64,000 bases of DNA, taken from the NCBI RefSeq assembly GCF_010728925.1, contig NZ_AP022608.1:5901000-5964999 (forward strand), in the 5' to 3' direction. The position numbers and the translations under genes are program-made. The notes under the pieces are model-generated. The model worked only from the letters and a program-made list of their open reading frames with translations, had not been told where the DNA came from and made no database searches. This DNA comes from Mycolicibacterium gadium. GTDB lineage: Bacteria > Actinomycetota > Actinomycetes > Mycobacteriales > Mycobacteriaceae. Below, one piece after another: positions 7,825-17,043 of this stretch. Each line of letters begins with the position of its first letter. The stretch's first letter is position 1.

Positions 7825-9336
7825 CTACTGATTCTGCGGAAAGCCCAGCTCGATTCCGCCGTGGCTGGGGTCGAGCCAGCGGCTAGTGATCGCCTTCTGC
7901 CGGGTGAAGAACTGCACACCGTCCATCCCGTGCGCGTGACTGTCGCCGAAAAGCGACGCTTTCCAGCCGCCGAAGCTGTAGTACGCCATTGGCACCGGGA
8001 TCGGCACATTGATGCCGACCATCCCGACCTGGACCTCATTCTGGAACCGACGTGCGGCCCCACCGTCGTTGGTGAAGATCGCCGTGCCGTTGCCGTACGG
8101 GTTGGTGTTCACCAGCTCCATTGCGTCGTCGTAGCTCTCGACGCGGATCACCGACAGCACCGGGCCGAAGATCTCGTCGGTGTAGACGCTCATCTCGGGT
8201 GTGACGTTGTCGATCAGGGTCGGGCCCAGCCAGAACCCGGCTGGATCCCGCTCGGTACCTACCTCGCTTCCGACATTGCGGCCGTCGACCACAATTTTCG
8301 CGCCGTCGGCCTCGCCGGCGTCGATGTAGGACGCCACCTTGTCGCGGTGGGCCTTGGTGACCAACGGGCCCATATCGGAATCCTTTGTGCCGTCACCGGT
8401 CTTGATACCTGCCGCGCGCTCGGCGATCTTGGCGACGAGGTCGTCGGCGATCGGCCCGACGGCCACACACGCGGAGATCGCCATACAGCGTTCGCCTGCC
8501 GAACCGAAGCCGGCGTTGACCATCGCGTCGGCCGCCAGGTCCAGATCGGCGTCCGGCAGGACGACGGCATGGTTCTTCGCGCCGCCGAGGGCCTGCACAC
8601 GCTTGTCGTGTGCGGTGCCGGTGGCGTAGACGTACTTCGCGATCGGCGTGGAGCCCACGAACGACACCGACTTGACCTTCGGACTGGTCAGTAGCTCGTC
8701 GACCGCTGTCTTGTCGCCCTGCAGCACGTTGAACACACCCGGCGGCAGACCGGCTTCGGCCCACAGTTCGGCAATCCACAGCGACGCGCTCGGGTCCTTT
8801 TCCGACGGCTTGAGCACCACGGTGTTACCCGTCGCAATCGCGATGGGGAAGAACCACATCGGCACCATAGCGGGAAAGTTGAACGGGCTGATCACACCCA
8901 CGACACCCAGCGGCTGGCGGATGGAGAAGACGTCGACCTTGGTCGACGCGTTCTCGGTGAAACCGCCCTTGAGTAGATGCGGTATGCCGCAGGCGAACTC
9001 GACGACCTCCTGGCCCCGGCTGACCTCGCCGAGCGCGTCGGAGACGACCTTGCCGTGCTCGCTGGTGATGATCTCGGCCAGTTCCTGCTTGCGCGCGTTG
9101 AGCAACTCGCGGAAGTTGAACAGGATCTGCGTTCGTTTGGCCAGCGACGCATCTCGCCACCCGGGGAATGCCTCGGCTGCGGCGTCGATCACCGTGCGGG
9201 CGTCCTCGATGGTGGCCAGAGCCACCTCGCCGGTGACGGCTCCGGTGGCCGGGTTGGTCACCGGGGCGGTGGCGGTGCTTGCGCCTGCGAAGGCCTCGTT
9301 GTTCAACCAGTGGCTGATGGTCTTGCGCTGTGTCAT
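7825..9336 (-). CDS. iolA: CoA-acylating (methyl)malonate-semialdehyde dehydrogenase
   Basis: A 503-residue aldehyde dehydrogenase (MmsA/IolA) that turns malonic semialdehyde, the last inositol intermediate, into acetyl-CoA with NAD+ and CoA. The nucleophile is C284 in AGERCMAIS; the NAD region ISPFNFPAMVPMW and the GFWLGPTLID/EIFGPVLSV motifs are present. Length equals the family norm. It lies in the iol operon, nine bases after iolH. The same enzyme can serve valine degradation, but context favours inositol. Confidence 0.95.
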   Translation of the reverse strand: MTQRKTISHWLNNEAFAGASTATAPVTNPATGAVTGEVALATIEDARTVIDAAAEAFPGWRDASLAKRTQILFNFRELLNARKQELAEIITSEHGKVVSDALGEVSRGQEVVEFACGIPHLLKGGFTENASTKVDVFSIRQPLGVVGVISPFNFPAMVPMWFFPIAIATGNTVVLKPSEKDPSASLWIAELWAEAGLPPGVFNVLQGDKTAVDELLTSPKVKSVSFVGSTPIAKYVYATGTAHDKRVQALGGAKNHAVVLPDADLDLAADAMVNAGFGSAGERCMAISACVAVGPIADDLVAKIAERAAGIKTGDGTKDSDMGPLVTKAHRDKVASYIDAGEADGAKIVVDGRNVGSEVGTERDPAGFWLGPTLIDNVTPEMSVYTDEIFGPVLSVIRVESYDDAMELVNTNPYGNGTAIFTNDGGAARRFQNEVQVGMVGINVPIPVPMAYYSFGGWKASLFGDSHAHGMDGVQFFTRQKAITSRWLDPSHGGIELGFPQNQ

Positions 9337-9345
9337 TTCTGCGAA

Positions 9346-10236
9346 CTATCTTTCCGTGAATTTGGCGACGTATTCGGTCATGGTCTTGAGTTGGGAGCGC
9401 GAGACTTCGTGGGCGGCCTCGTCCTCGGCGAATACCGACGACACCATCACGGTGTCCGGCCGGTCGTAGAAGCCGATTTCGGCCAGACTGCCGAAGAACT
9501 CGTCCCAGTCGATGTCGCCGTCGCCGATTTTCAGGTGCTGGTGCACCCGCACCGGATTGCCCGGTGGATTCGTGATGTAGCGCAGGCCGTGGCTGCGGTG
9601 GTGGTCCATCGTGTCGGCGACGTGCACCAGTCGCAAGCGGTCACCGGCGGCACGCATGATCTCGGCCGCGCTGGAACCCATCGTGCCCTGCATGTGAAAA
9701 GCGTGGCACGCTACGAAGACAAAACCGATGTTCGGCGAGTTGACGCCACGGATGATCCGGAGCGCTTCCATGCCGTCCTCGACGAAATCGTCTGGGTGCG
9801 GGTCGATACGGACGTCGATGCCTTCGCGTTCGAAGATTGGCACGAGTTCTTCCATCGACCGGAAGAACGCCCGCTCGGATTCCTCGGGCTTCTCGGGACG
9901 GCCGGAGAACTCGGTGTTGATCACGTTGACCCCGAGGTCGACGGTGATCTGCACGACGCGCTTCCAATTGCGCACCGCAGCCTCGCGGGCGTCCTCGTCG
10001 GGCCCCGACCACCGCAGCACCGGCAGCACCGAGGCGATTCCGACGCGCGCGGCCGCACAGGCCTTGCGAAACTTTGCGACCAGATCGTCGTCGGCGCGCG
10101 GATGATTGAAAAACGGGATGAAATCCCGGTGCGGCGTGAGCTGCAGGTGCTCATAGCCCAACTCCGCGACCAGTTTCGGGAAATCGAGCAGTTCGTAGTC
10201 GTGGTGGAACGGCGTCGGGTCGAGCGCGATTTTCAT
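9346..10236 (-). CDS. iolH: IolH-like sugar phosphate isomerase/epimerase
   Basis: A 296-residue TIM-barrel of the AP-endonuclease-2 family, cytosolic. Metal-site residues are plausible in NTEFSGRPE, RIDPHPDDF, ACHAFHMQG and LVHVADTMDHH. Position just after iolG mirrors C. glutamicum, where iolH follows iolG. The exact reaction of IolH is not settled. The start ATG at 10236 is one base from the iolG stop (tight coupling). A longer open frame runs upstream, but that part is the shadow of iolG. Confidence 0.83.
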   Translation of the reverse strand: MKIALDPTPFHHDYELLDFPKLVAELGYEHLQLTPHRDFIPFFNHPRADDDLVAKFRKACAAARVGIASVLPVLRWSGPDEDAREAAVRNWKRVVQITVDLGVNVINTEFSGRPEKPEESERAFFRSMEELVPIFEREGIDVRIDPHPDDFVEDGMEALRIIRGVNSPNIGFVFVACHAFHMQGTMGSSAAEIMRAAGDRLRLVHVADTMDHHRSHGLRYITNPPGNPVRVHQHLKIGDGDIDWDEFFGSLAEIGFYDRPDTVMVSSVFAEDEAAHEVSRSQLKTMTEYVAKFTER

Positions 10237-10237
10237 G

Positions 10238-11257
10238 TCAGGCTCCCGGAATCGACGCGCGGTCGACCATCTTGACCTCGACGGGCAGTCCGCTGTCGAG
10301 CGACTCGACGCCGGCCTCGCACACCGCGGCGGCGGCATAGCCGTCCCAAGCGTCGGGCCCGTCGACGTTGACTCCGGAATGCACGGCGTCGACCCAGCGC
10401 TGGAACTCGGTGTCGTAGGCCTGTCCGAACCGCTCCCGGAACCCGGGAGTGATCTGGCCGCCCCAATGGCCTGGTGCACTCTTGCGCACCAGCCCGACAT
10501 CGAGTCCGATCATGGCACTGCCCTTTTCGGCCACCACCTCGGTGCGCACCTCGTAGGCCACCCCGGTCGTGACGAACAGTTCGACGTCCACGTGCTTGCC
10601 GGACGTGGTGCGCATGATCGCGATCTGCGGATCGGCAAGCCCCTGTGGCGCAGCGGGGTTGGCCGCGGGCTTGACGATCTGGATGGACGCGATCTCCTCG
10701 TCGAATAGGAAGCGCGTGACGTCGACCTCGTGGACAAGGGAGTCACGCACCACCATGGCGCTATCGAACGTCGGGGGTACAGCCGGGTTGCGGTGCGCGC
10801 AATGCAGTACCAGGGCGCGGCCGAGCTCGCCGCCGTCCAGCAGTGCCTTCAGCCGGGCGTACTCGTGGTCGAAGCGGCGCATGAAACCCACCTGGATCAA
10901 CCGCTTGCCGAGCTCGGCCTCGCGCTTGACGACGGCCAGCGATGTTTCGATGTCCGTGGTCAGCGGCTTTTCGCACAGCACGGGTTTGCCGTGCTCCAGG
11001 CAGGCCAGCAGTTGTTTCTCGTGCGTCGGACCCGGCGTGGCGAGGACGACCGCATCGACGTCCGGGTCGGCGATCGCGTCGAGCGGGTCGACGATGGCAC
11101 GGCACCCTGGGATGCCCGCCGCGATCTGTTCGGCCTTCTCGGTGATGTAGTCGTTGACCACCGAGACGCGGGCCCCTGAAATCCTGCTGCTGAGGCGGGC
11201 GACGTGATCGGCGCCCATCACGCCGACCCCGAGGACGGCTACACGCAAGTCTGACAA
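10238..11257 (-). CDS. iolG: myo-Inositol 2-dehydrogenase (Gfo/Idh/MocA family)
   Basis: A 339-residue NAD-dependent dehydrogenase converting myo-inositol to 2-keto-myo-inositol. N-terminal Rossmann motif VLGVGVMGADH, catalytic CEKPL (Lys) and the substrate helix region with HEVDVTRFL. I start it at TTG 11257 because TAGGAGA precedes it at the right distance; an upstream in-frame start would overlap iolE. It sits eight bases after iolE. First enzyme of the pathway though not first in the operon. Confidence 0.9.
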   Translation of the reverse strand: MSDLRVAVLGVGVMGADHVARLSSRISGARVSVVNDYITEKAEQIAAGIPGCRAIVDPLDAIADPDVDAVVLATPGPTHEKQLLACLEHGKPVLCEKPLTTDIETSLAVVKREAELGKRLIQVGFMRRFDHEYARLKALLDGGELGRALVLHCAHRNPAVPPTFDSAMVVRDSLVHEVDVTRFLFDEEIASIQIVKPAANPAAPQGLADPQIAIMRTTSGKHVDVELFVTTGVAYEVRTEVVAEKGSAMIGLDVGLVRKSAPGHWGGQITPGFRERFGQAYDTEFQRWVDAVHSGVNVDGPDAWDGYAAAAVCEAGVESLDSGLPVEVKMVDRASIPGA

Positions 11258-11265
11258 CGGTTCTC

Positions 11266-12171
11266 CTAGCTGAATCGGACGGTCGGGACGCCGCACGAAC
11301 CCAGATAGGACCGGGTGCGCTGGGCGATGGGCAGGGGTGCGTCGACCTCGCAGGGGTACATGTCCTGCTCAACGATCGCGAACACGTCGATGCCGAGCTT
11401 CTCGATCTCGGCCAGCAGCGGCGGCATCTCCGGTATGCCCAGTGGTGGTTCGATCATCGCGCCGAGCTTGACGGCTTCGCCGAACGGAAGGTCCTCGGCC
11501 TCCACCTTCGCGCGGACCTCGGGGTCGACCTGCTTGAGGTGCAGGTAGCCGATGCGCTCCGGGGCACGTCGGATGATCGCGATGTTGTCGCCGCCGCAGT
11601 AGCTGATGTGGCCGGTGTCCAGGCAGAGGTTGACGAACTCCCCGTCGGTGCCGTCGAGGAAGCGGTAGACGTTCTCCTCGGTATCGACGTGGCTGTCCGC
11701 GTGCGGATGGTATTGCGCACGCACGCCGTACTTCTCGTACATCGCCCTGCCGAGGTCATTCATGCCCTCGGTCTTCTTGCGCCATTGCTCGGTCGTGAGG
11801 TTGCGGTCCTCGAGCACAGCGCCGGTGGATGGGTCGCGCCACATCTCCGGGATCACGACGACGTGCTTGCCGCCGACCGCCGCAGTCAGCTTGGCGACGT
11901 CCTCGATCTGCTTCCACACGGGGTCCCACGAACCATCTTGGTGCAGATGTTCGAACACCGTGCCCGCCGACAGTTTGAGGTTGCGCTTGGCCAGCTCGTC
12001 GGACAGCTGCTTCGGGTCGGTCGGCAGGTATCCGTAGGGTCCCAGTTCGATCCACTGGTAGCCGGACTCGGCGACCTCGTCGAGAAATCGGGTGTACGGC
12101 GTCTGGCCTGGATCGTCGGGGAACCATACGCCCCAGGAGTCGGGGGCAGATCCGACTAGAATTGTGCTCAC
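11266..12171 (-). CDS. iolE: Inosose dehydratase-type TIM barrel
   Basis: A 301-residue protein that dehydrates 2-keto-myo-inositol to the trihydroxycyclohexanedione. The opening APDSWGVWFPDD is characteristic of IolE; further down YHPHADSHVDTEENV, LCLDTGHISYCGGD and AIVEQDMYPC carry the expected metal ligands (His, Asp, Glu). It lies 12 bases after iolD and eight before iolG. Confidence 0.93.
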   Translation of the reverse strand: MSTILVGSAPDSWGVWFPDDPGQTPYTRFLDEVAESGYQWIELGPYGYLPTDPKQLSDELAKRNLKLSAGTVFEHLHQDGSWDPVWKQIEDVAKLTAAVGGKHVVVIPEMWRDPSTGAVLEDRNLTTEQWRKKTEGMNDLGRAMYEKYGVRAQYHPHADSHVDTEENVYRFLDGTDGEFVNLCLDTGHISYCGGDNIAIIRRAPERIGYLHLKQVDPEVRAKVEAEDLPFGEAVKLGAMIEPPLGIPEMPPLLAEIEKLGIDVFAIVEQDMYPCEVDAPLPIAQRTRSYLGSCGVPTVRFS

Positions 12172-12183
12172 GGACTTCGGCTC

Positions 12184-14133
12184 TCAGGAATTGGAGGGGC
12201 GGATGAGCGGGCGCTGGATCTTTTTCCAGTCCGCGTAGGTCTGGTAGGCGGACCGGGTGGATTCCAGGGTGGATACTTCGGATACCGGGACGTCCCACCA
12301 TGACTCGCTGTCCGGTGCGCCGATCAGCGGATCGGTCTCGACATGGATCACGGTGGTGCGCTCGCTGGCCTTGGCCACCTTCACGGCGTCGGCGAACTCC
12401 GCGGCGGTGCCGACCTTGATGACGTCGGCGCCCAGGCTGGCCGCATTCGCCGCGAGATCCACCGGCAACTTGTCGCCGTCGAGACGGCCGTCACCGGTGC
12501 GGTAACGGTACGCCGTACCGAAGCGCTGAGATCCCAATGCCTCCGACAACGATCCGATCGAAGCGAAGCCGTGGTTCTGCACCAGCACGACGATGACCTT
12601 GATGCCCTCCTGTACTGCGGTGACCAACTCGGTGGCCATCATGAGGTAGGAACCGTCGCCGACCATGACGAACACGTCGCGGGTTTGGTCGGCCATCCGC
12701 ACGCCGAGACCTCCTGCGACCTCGTAGCCCATGCAGGAATAGCCGTACTCGACGTGGTATCCCTTGGGATCCCTTGTCCGCCAGAGCTTGTGCAGGTCAC
12801 CAGGCATCGATCCGGCGGCACAGACGACGACGTCGCGAGGTTCGCTCAGCGTGTTCGCCAAACCGATGACCTGGCTCTGATTGAGCGTCGCGCCGTCCTC
12901 GACCGCGTACGCGGCCGTGACGGTGTCGTCCCACTCCTTGGCCAGTGCCGCGGCGCGAGTCCGATAATCGTCGGACACTTGGTAGTCGCCGAGCGCCGGG
13001 CCGAGTGCCTCAATGGCCTCGCGGGCGTCGGCCACCACACTGATTCCGCCCTGCTTCACCGCGTCCAGCGACGCAACGTTGATGTTGACGAACCTGACAT
13101 CGGGGTTGTTGAACGCGGTACGTGATGCGGACGTGAAATCGCTGTAGCGCGTGCCGATTCCGATCACGACATCCGCCTCGGTGGCCAGTGCGTTGGCCGC
13201 CGTCGTGCCGGTCGATCCGATGGCGCCGACACATTGCGGATGGTCGTACGACAGCGCGCCCTTGCCGGCCTGGCTCATGCCCACGGGGATGCCGGTCTGC
13301 TCGCACAACGCGGCCAGCGCCTTTGTCGCACCGGAATATACGACGCCACCGCCCGCGACGATCAGCGGCTTGCGGGCCGTACGGATCACCTCGGCCGCCC
13401 GTGCGATGACCGACTTCTCGGGTAGCGGCCGCGGCACATGCCACGTGCGTTCGGCGAAAAGCGATTCCGGCCAGTCGTGGGCCTCGGCCTGCACGTCCTG
13501 GGGGATGGATACCGTGGCCGCGCCGGTCTCGACGGGATCGGTGAGCACGCGCATCGCGCCGAGCAGCGCGGCGGGCAGTTGCTCAGGGCGCCACACCCGG
13601 TCGAAGAAGCGGGACAACGGTTTGAAGGCGTCGTTGACCGTCACATCGCCGGACGACGGCAATTCCAGCTCCTGCAGCACGGGTGCGCTCACGCGGGTCG
13701 CGAAGGTGTCGGCGGGCAGCAGCAGCACGGGCAGGCGGTTGATCGTGGCGAGCGCAGCGCCGGTGAGCATGTTCGTCGACCCTGGTCCGACGCTCGCGGT
13801 CACGGCCCAGGTCTGCAGTCGGTCCTTCTGCCGCGCGTAGGCGACGGCGCTGTGCACCATGGCCTGTTCGTTGCGGCCGAGTACGTACTTCACTCCGGGG
13901 TCTCTGCCGGCTTCGGCTGCCTCCATCTCGTCCTGCAGCAGCGCCTGGCCGAGGCCGGCCACGTTGCCGTGCCCGAAGATGCCGAAGGCGCCCGCGAAGA
14001 ATTTGGTGCGCTCGCCGTCGCGCTCGACGTACTGGGCGGCCAGGAAGCGAATGGTCGCCTGCGCCACGGTGAGTCGGACGGTGCCTTCGGTGTCGGCGGC
14101 CTTCTCGGCCCGCTTGGGTGCGGTGGAAACCAT
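12184..14133 (-). CDS. iolD: Trihydroxycyclohexane-1,2-dione hydrolase (ThDP-dependent)
   Basis: A 649-residue thiamine-diphosphate enzyme that opens the inositol ring to 5-deoxy-glucuronate. N-terminal PYR domain (about 30-220) and C-terminal PP domain with the ThDP motif VMVGDGSYLMM followed by NHGF about 30 residues later. Length agrees with IolD (about 640). Three bases separate it from iolB and the genes share orientation and likely transcript. Confidence 0.95.
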   Translation of the reverse strand: MVSTAPKRAEKAADTEGTVRLTVAQATIRFLAAQYVERDGERTKFFAGAFGIFGHGNVAGLGQALLQDEMEAAEAGRDPGVKYVLGRNEQAMVHSAVAYARQKDRLQTWAVTASVGPGSTNMLTGAALATINRLPVLLLPADTFATRVSAPVLQELELPSSGDVTVNDAFKPLSRFFDRVWRPEQLPAALLGAMRVLTDPVETGAATVSIPQDVQAEAHDWPESLFAERTWHVPRPLPEKSVIARAAEVIRTARKPLIVAGGGVVYSGATKALAALCEQTGIPVGMSQAGKGALSYDHPQCVGAIGSTGTTAANALATEADVVIGIGTRYSDFTSASRTAFNNPDVRFVNINVASLDAVKQGGISVVADAREAIEALGPALGDYQVSDDYRTRAAALAKEWDDTVTAAYAVEDGATLNQSQVIGLANTLSEPRDVVVCAAGSMPGDLHKLWRTRDPKGYHVEYGYSCMGYEVAGGLGVRMADQTRDVFVMVGDGSYLMMATELVTAVQEGIKVIVVLVQNHGFASIGSLSEALGSQRFGTAYRYRTGDGRLDGDKLPVDLAANAASLGADVIKVGTAAEFADAVKVAKASERTTVIHVETDPLIGAPDSESWWDVPVSEVSTLESTRSAYQTYADWKKIQRPLIRPSNS

Positions 14134-14136
14134 GAA

Positions 14137-15030
14137 TCAGCCTCCTGTCGGCGCGCCGGCTGAGCCGGCAATTGGGTGGTGAAGGGGCAGGCGGGGATCG
14201 ACGGCCTGGTCTTCCCAGGTGCCGCGGAGCCAAGCGTGCTCCGGGTCGTCGACGATCTTCCAGGCACGTTCGGCGCCCGGTCCGGCCATGACGTTGAGGT
14301 AGTACATGTGATACCCCGGCGCCGCGACCGACGGTCCGTGGTATCCATGCGGCACCAGCACCACGTCGCCGGTCCGCACCTCTTCGAGCACCTCGATCGG
14401 ACGGTCCGGTGTCCCGTACACCCGGTGGTACCCGAAGCCGCGCGAACCGTCCGGACCACCGGCGATCTCGAAGTAGTAGATCTCCTCGAGTTCGGTTTCG
14501 GTGGGGGTGGTTTCGTCGTGCTTGTGCGCCGGATAACTCGACCAGTTGCCGCCGGGCGTGATGACCTCACATGCGATCAGCGAATCCGCCTCGAAAACCT
14601 CTGCGGTGCCGAAGTTGTGGACCTGGCGGCTGCAGTTGCCGGTCCCGCGTAGTTCGACCGGCACATCGGCGGCCGCGACCCGGCGGTTGGGAAACGACGT
14701 CTTGGCCCGGGCGCCGCAGATCGCGAAACGGCCTTCGCCCTCGATCACGTACGCCTTGTCGACGCCGATGTACACCATGTCGGACGGCCCGTCGAACACC
14801 GACGCGCGCGGCGTCAGCGCGAACGTCGTCCCGTCGCACGCGACGGCGCCGCCGCCCGCCAGCGGCAGGATCATCACCTCGGTGCCGCCCGTGGTGAGCT
14901 CGGCGCGTTGACCATTGTCCAGTTCGAGCACCTGCAGCGAGGATTCGGTCCAACCCGCGGATTCCGGCGTGATGTCGACCGTGTACGGCGGCACGGCGCT
15001 GCGGGCCGGTATGTAGAGCTTGCTGTGCAT
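14137..15030 (-). CDS. iolB: 5-Deoxy-glucuronate isomerase
   Basis: A 297-residue bicupin that isomerises 5-deoxy-glucuronate to 5-dehydro-2-deoxygluconate. The metal cluster SYPAHKHDE with a downstream Glu and the HGYHGPSVAAPGYHMYYLNVM C-terminal motif are clear. ATG at 15030 is preferred because GTGAGG lies just upstream; a GTG at 15036 would overlap the stop of the aldolase gene by three bases. Translational coupling is likely either way. Confidence 0.94.
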   Translation of the reverse strand: MHSKLYIPARSAVPPYTVDITPESAGWTESSLQVLELDNGQRAELTTGGTEVMILPLAGGGAVACDGTTFALTPRASVFDGPSDMVYIGVDKAYVIEGEGRFAICGARAKTSFPNRRVAAADVPVELRGTGNCSRQVHNFGTAEVFEADSLIACEVITPGGNWSSYPAHKHDETTPTETELEEIYYFEIAGGPDGSRGFGYHRVYGTPDRPIEVLEEVRTGDVVLVPHGYHGPSVAAPGYHMYYLNVMAGPGAERAWKIVDDPEHAWLRGTWEDQAVDPRLPLHHPIAGSAGAPTGG

Positions 15031-15032
15031 CG

Positions 15033-15926
15033 TCACCTCACCATTGAAACCGCGGTGGCGACGGCAGACGCGACGTCGTCATCCGGGGGATAGAGCAGCG
15101 TGCGCCCGACAATGAGTCCGCGCACCGAGGGCAGTCCGAGGGCCTTCTCCCAACTGGCGAAGGCCTCGTCGGGGTCCGCGGGGTCGCCGCCGAGCAGCAG
15201 CGTGGGCAGTGTGGTGGAGTCCATCACTCTGTCCATCTCGTCGACCACCGGTAGCTTCATCCAGGTGTAGGCCGAGGTCGAACCGATGCCCTGGGCGATG
15301 TGGATTGACTTGATCACCGCGTCTGGGGACAGGTCGTTGCGGACCTTCCCGTCGGCGCGGGCGGACATGAACGGCTCCAGCATCGCGATGAGTCCGTTTG
15401 CGGCCAGTTCGTCCACGGCGCGTGCGCACGCCACCATGGTCGCGACTGTCCCAGGGTCATCGAGATCGATGCGGCACAACATTTTTCCGCCGTTCATCTT
15501 CGCCGCGGCGGTGGACGCCGCTGTGGCGGCCGTCATCCTGTCGTCGAGTTCGAAGGACGCGCCGGCCAGCCCGCCCCGATTGAACGACGAGAACACGACC
15601 TTGTCCTCGAGCGCGCCGAGCAACACCAGGTCGTCGAGGATGTCGGAGGTGGCCAGGACGCCGTCGACGCCGGGATCGGCGAGCGCCGCCCGCAGCCGAT
15701 CGAGCAGGTCGGTGCGGCTGCTCATCGCGGTCGGGCGGGTGCCGACGGCGAGAGCACCGCGGGCGGGGTGGTCGGCGGCGACGATCATCAGGCGACCGTC
15801 GCCCCGGATGGTCGGCCGCGTGACGCGGTTCTGCCAGGCACGGGCTATCGCCCCGGGATCGCTGGCGCGCAGCTCGTTGATCGCCGCGTAGTCGGTGCAG
15901 AGTGCGCCAGACGGTGACCTAGACAT
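15033..15926 (-). CDS. Cgl0158-family (beta/alpha)8 aldolase-like protein
   Basis: A 297-residue TIM barrel of the family named after the C. glutamicum iol-cluster protein, related to class I/DeoC-like aldolases. It occupies the place expected for the aldolase that splits 6-phospho-5-dehydro-2-deoxygluconate into DHAP and malonic semialdehyde, since no separate iolJ is visible. KMNGGKMLCRIDLDD and YTWMKLPVV contain candidate Schiff-base lysines. The ATG lies inside the last codons of iolC (8-base overlap), a start decided by that coupling. Function is inference from position. Confidence 0.82.
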   Translation of the reverse strand: MSRSPSGALCTDYAAINELRASDPGAIARAWQNRVTRPTIRGDGRLMIVAADHPARGALAVGTRPTAMSSRTDLLDRLRAALADPGVDGVLATSDILDDLVLLGALEDKVVFSSFNRGGLAGASFELDDRMTAATAASTAAAKMNGGKMLCRIDLDDPGTVATMVACARAVDELAANGLIAMLEPFMSARADGKVRNDLSPDAVIKSIHIAQGIGSTSAYTWMKLPVVDEMDRVMDSTTLPTLLLGGDPADPDEAFASWEKALGLPSVRGLIVGRTLLYPPDDDVASAVATAVSMVR

Positions 15927-16890
15927 TGACCGCCTCCGCCGCTGTTCGTTCGGCGAGCTCGGCCACCTCGGCGGCGGTCGGCATCGCGGTCGAGCACTCC
16001 AGCCGGGACGCGACGATGGCGCCCGCGGCGTTGGCGTAGCGCAGGGTCTTCTCCAGCGGCCACTCGTGTAGCAGGCCGTGACACAGGCTGCCGCCGAACG
16101 CATCCCCGGCGCCGAGACCGTTGACGACGTCGACCTCGTTGGGTGGCACCGTCACCGAGCTGCGCTTGGTCTTGCCGAGGACACCGCGCGGCCCCTGCTT
16201 CACGATCGCCAGCTCAACGCCGAGGTCCAGTAGCGCATCGGCGGCCTTGCGCGGGTTGGATTCCCCGACCGCGATCTGACACTCCTCGCGGTTGCCCACC
16301 GCGACGGTGACATGCTTTAGGGCCCGCTGGACCTGCTCGGTGGCGGCGGCGGGGGAGTCCCAGAACATCGAGCGGTAGTCGAGGTCGAGGACCGTGAGCG
16401 GTGCCCTATCGCGTACCTCCCATGCCGCGAAATGCGCGCTGCGGCTTGGCTCTTCGGACAGCCCGGTCACGGTCGACCAGTACAGCCGCGCCGAGCGTAC
16501 GGCGTCGGCATCGATGTCGTCGGCGCTGATCTGGAGGTCCGGTGCCTTGGGGCGACGGTAGAAGTACAGCGGGAAGTCATCGGGTGGAAAAATCTCGCAG
16601 AAGGTAACGGGCGTCGGGTATTGGTCGTTGGTCACCACGTGGCGGTTGTCAACGCCGAGGCGGGCCAGTTCGTTGCTGACGAACTTGCCGAACGGGTCGG
16701 CGCCCACACCCGAGATCAGGGCCGAGCGGTTACCGAGGCGTGCCGCGGCCACCGCCACGTTGGCGGCGCTGCCGCCGAGGAACTTGCCGAAAGTCTCGAC
16801 ATCCTGCAGGCCCACCCCGATCTGCAGGGGATAAACGTCGACGCCGCAGCGCCCGATGGCGAGTACGTCATGTGGCTGTGTAGTCGTCAA
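15919..16890 (-). CDS. iolC: 5-Dehydro-2-deoxygluconokinase
   Basis: A PfkB-family sugar kinase (323 aa from TTG 16890). FLGGSAANVAVAAARLG is the N-terminal signature, and VNGLGAGDAFGGSLCHGLL holds the catalytic Asp and anion hole (GAGD). It phosphorylates 5-dehydro-2-deoxygluconate. Start choice is uncertain: TTG 16890 has GGAG nine bases upstream; GTG 16905 and ATG 16956 are alternatives, the last lying at the operator. It is first gene of the nine-gene iol operon. Confidence 0.9.
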   Translation of the reverse strand: MTTTQPHDVLAIGRCGVDVYPLQIGVGLQDVETFGKFLGGSAANVAVAAARLGNRSALISGVGADPFGKFVSNELARLGVDNRHVVTNDQYPTPVTFCEIFPPDDFPLYFYRRPKAPDLQISADDIDADAVRSARLYWSTVTGLSEEPSRSAHFAAWEVRDRAPLTVLDLDYRSMFWDSPAAATEQVQRALKHVTVAVGNREECQIAVGESNPRKAADALLDLGVELAIVKQGPRGVLGKTKRSSVTVPPNEVDVVNGLGAGDAFGGSLCHGLLHEWPLEKTLRYANAAGAIVASRLECSTAMPTAAEVAELAERTAAEAVNV

Positions 16891-16951
16891 GGGTCGGCTC
16901 TCCACGAGTAGGGACGGCTGACTATGACTGTGCCCGTCACCACTCGGCCAT

Positions 16952-16973
16952 GTCAATAGTTTGTCCTGACATT
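16952..16973 (-). promoter_or_regulatory. IolR operator and -35 region upstream of iolC
   Basis: A 22-base sequence, read on the minus strand toward iolC, is identical to one at 18717-18738 before the ABC importer. It contains the dyad TGTC-AG-GACA (16962-16971) and ends in the promoter -35 element TTGAC. On the plus strand the core TGTCCTGACA fits the C. glutamicum IolR consensus KGWCHTRACA as I recall it, and the GT(N)TA(N)AC type of GntR/HutC operators. Overlap with the -35 implies repression. Confidence 0.72.
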
Positions 16974-17043
16974 CTATCTTTCGATCATAGGGTGTTAGTA
17001 TTCAGCTACTGTTTGTCTGGTCCATCACGAGATCGGAGACGAC

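Noticed and set aside
8977..10275. 432-codon plus-strand frame over iolA/iolH
   Set aside because: Antisense shadow; the minus-strand genes have intact active sites.
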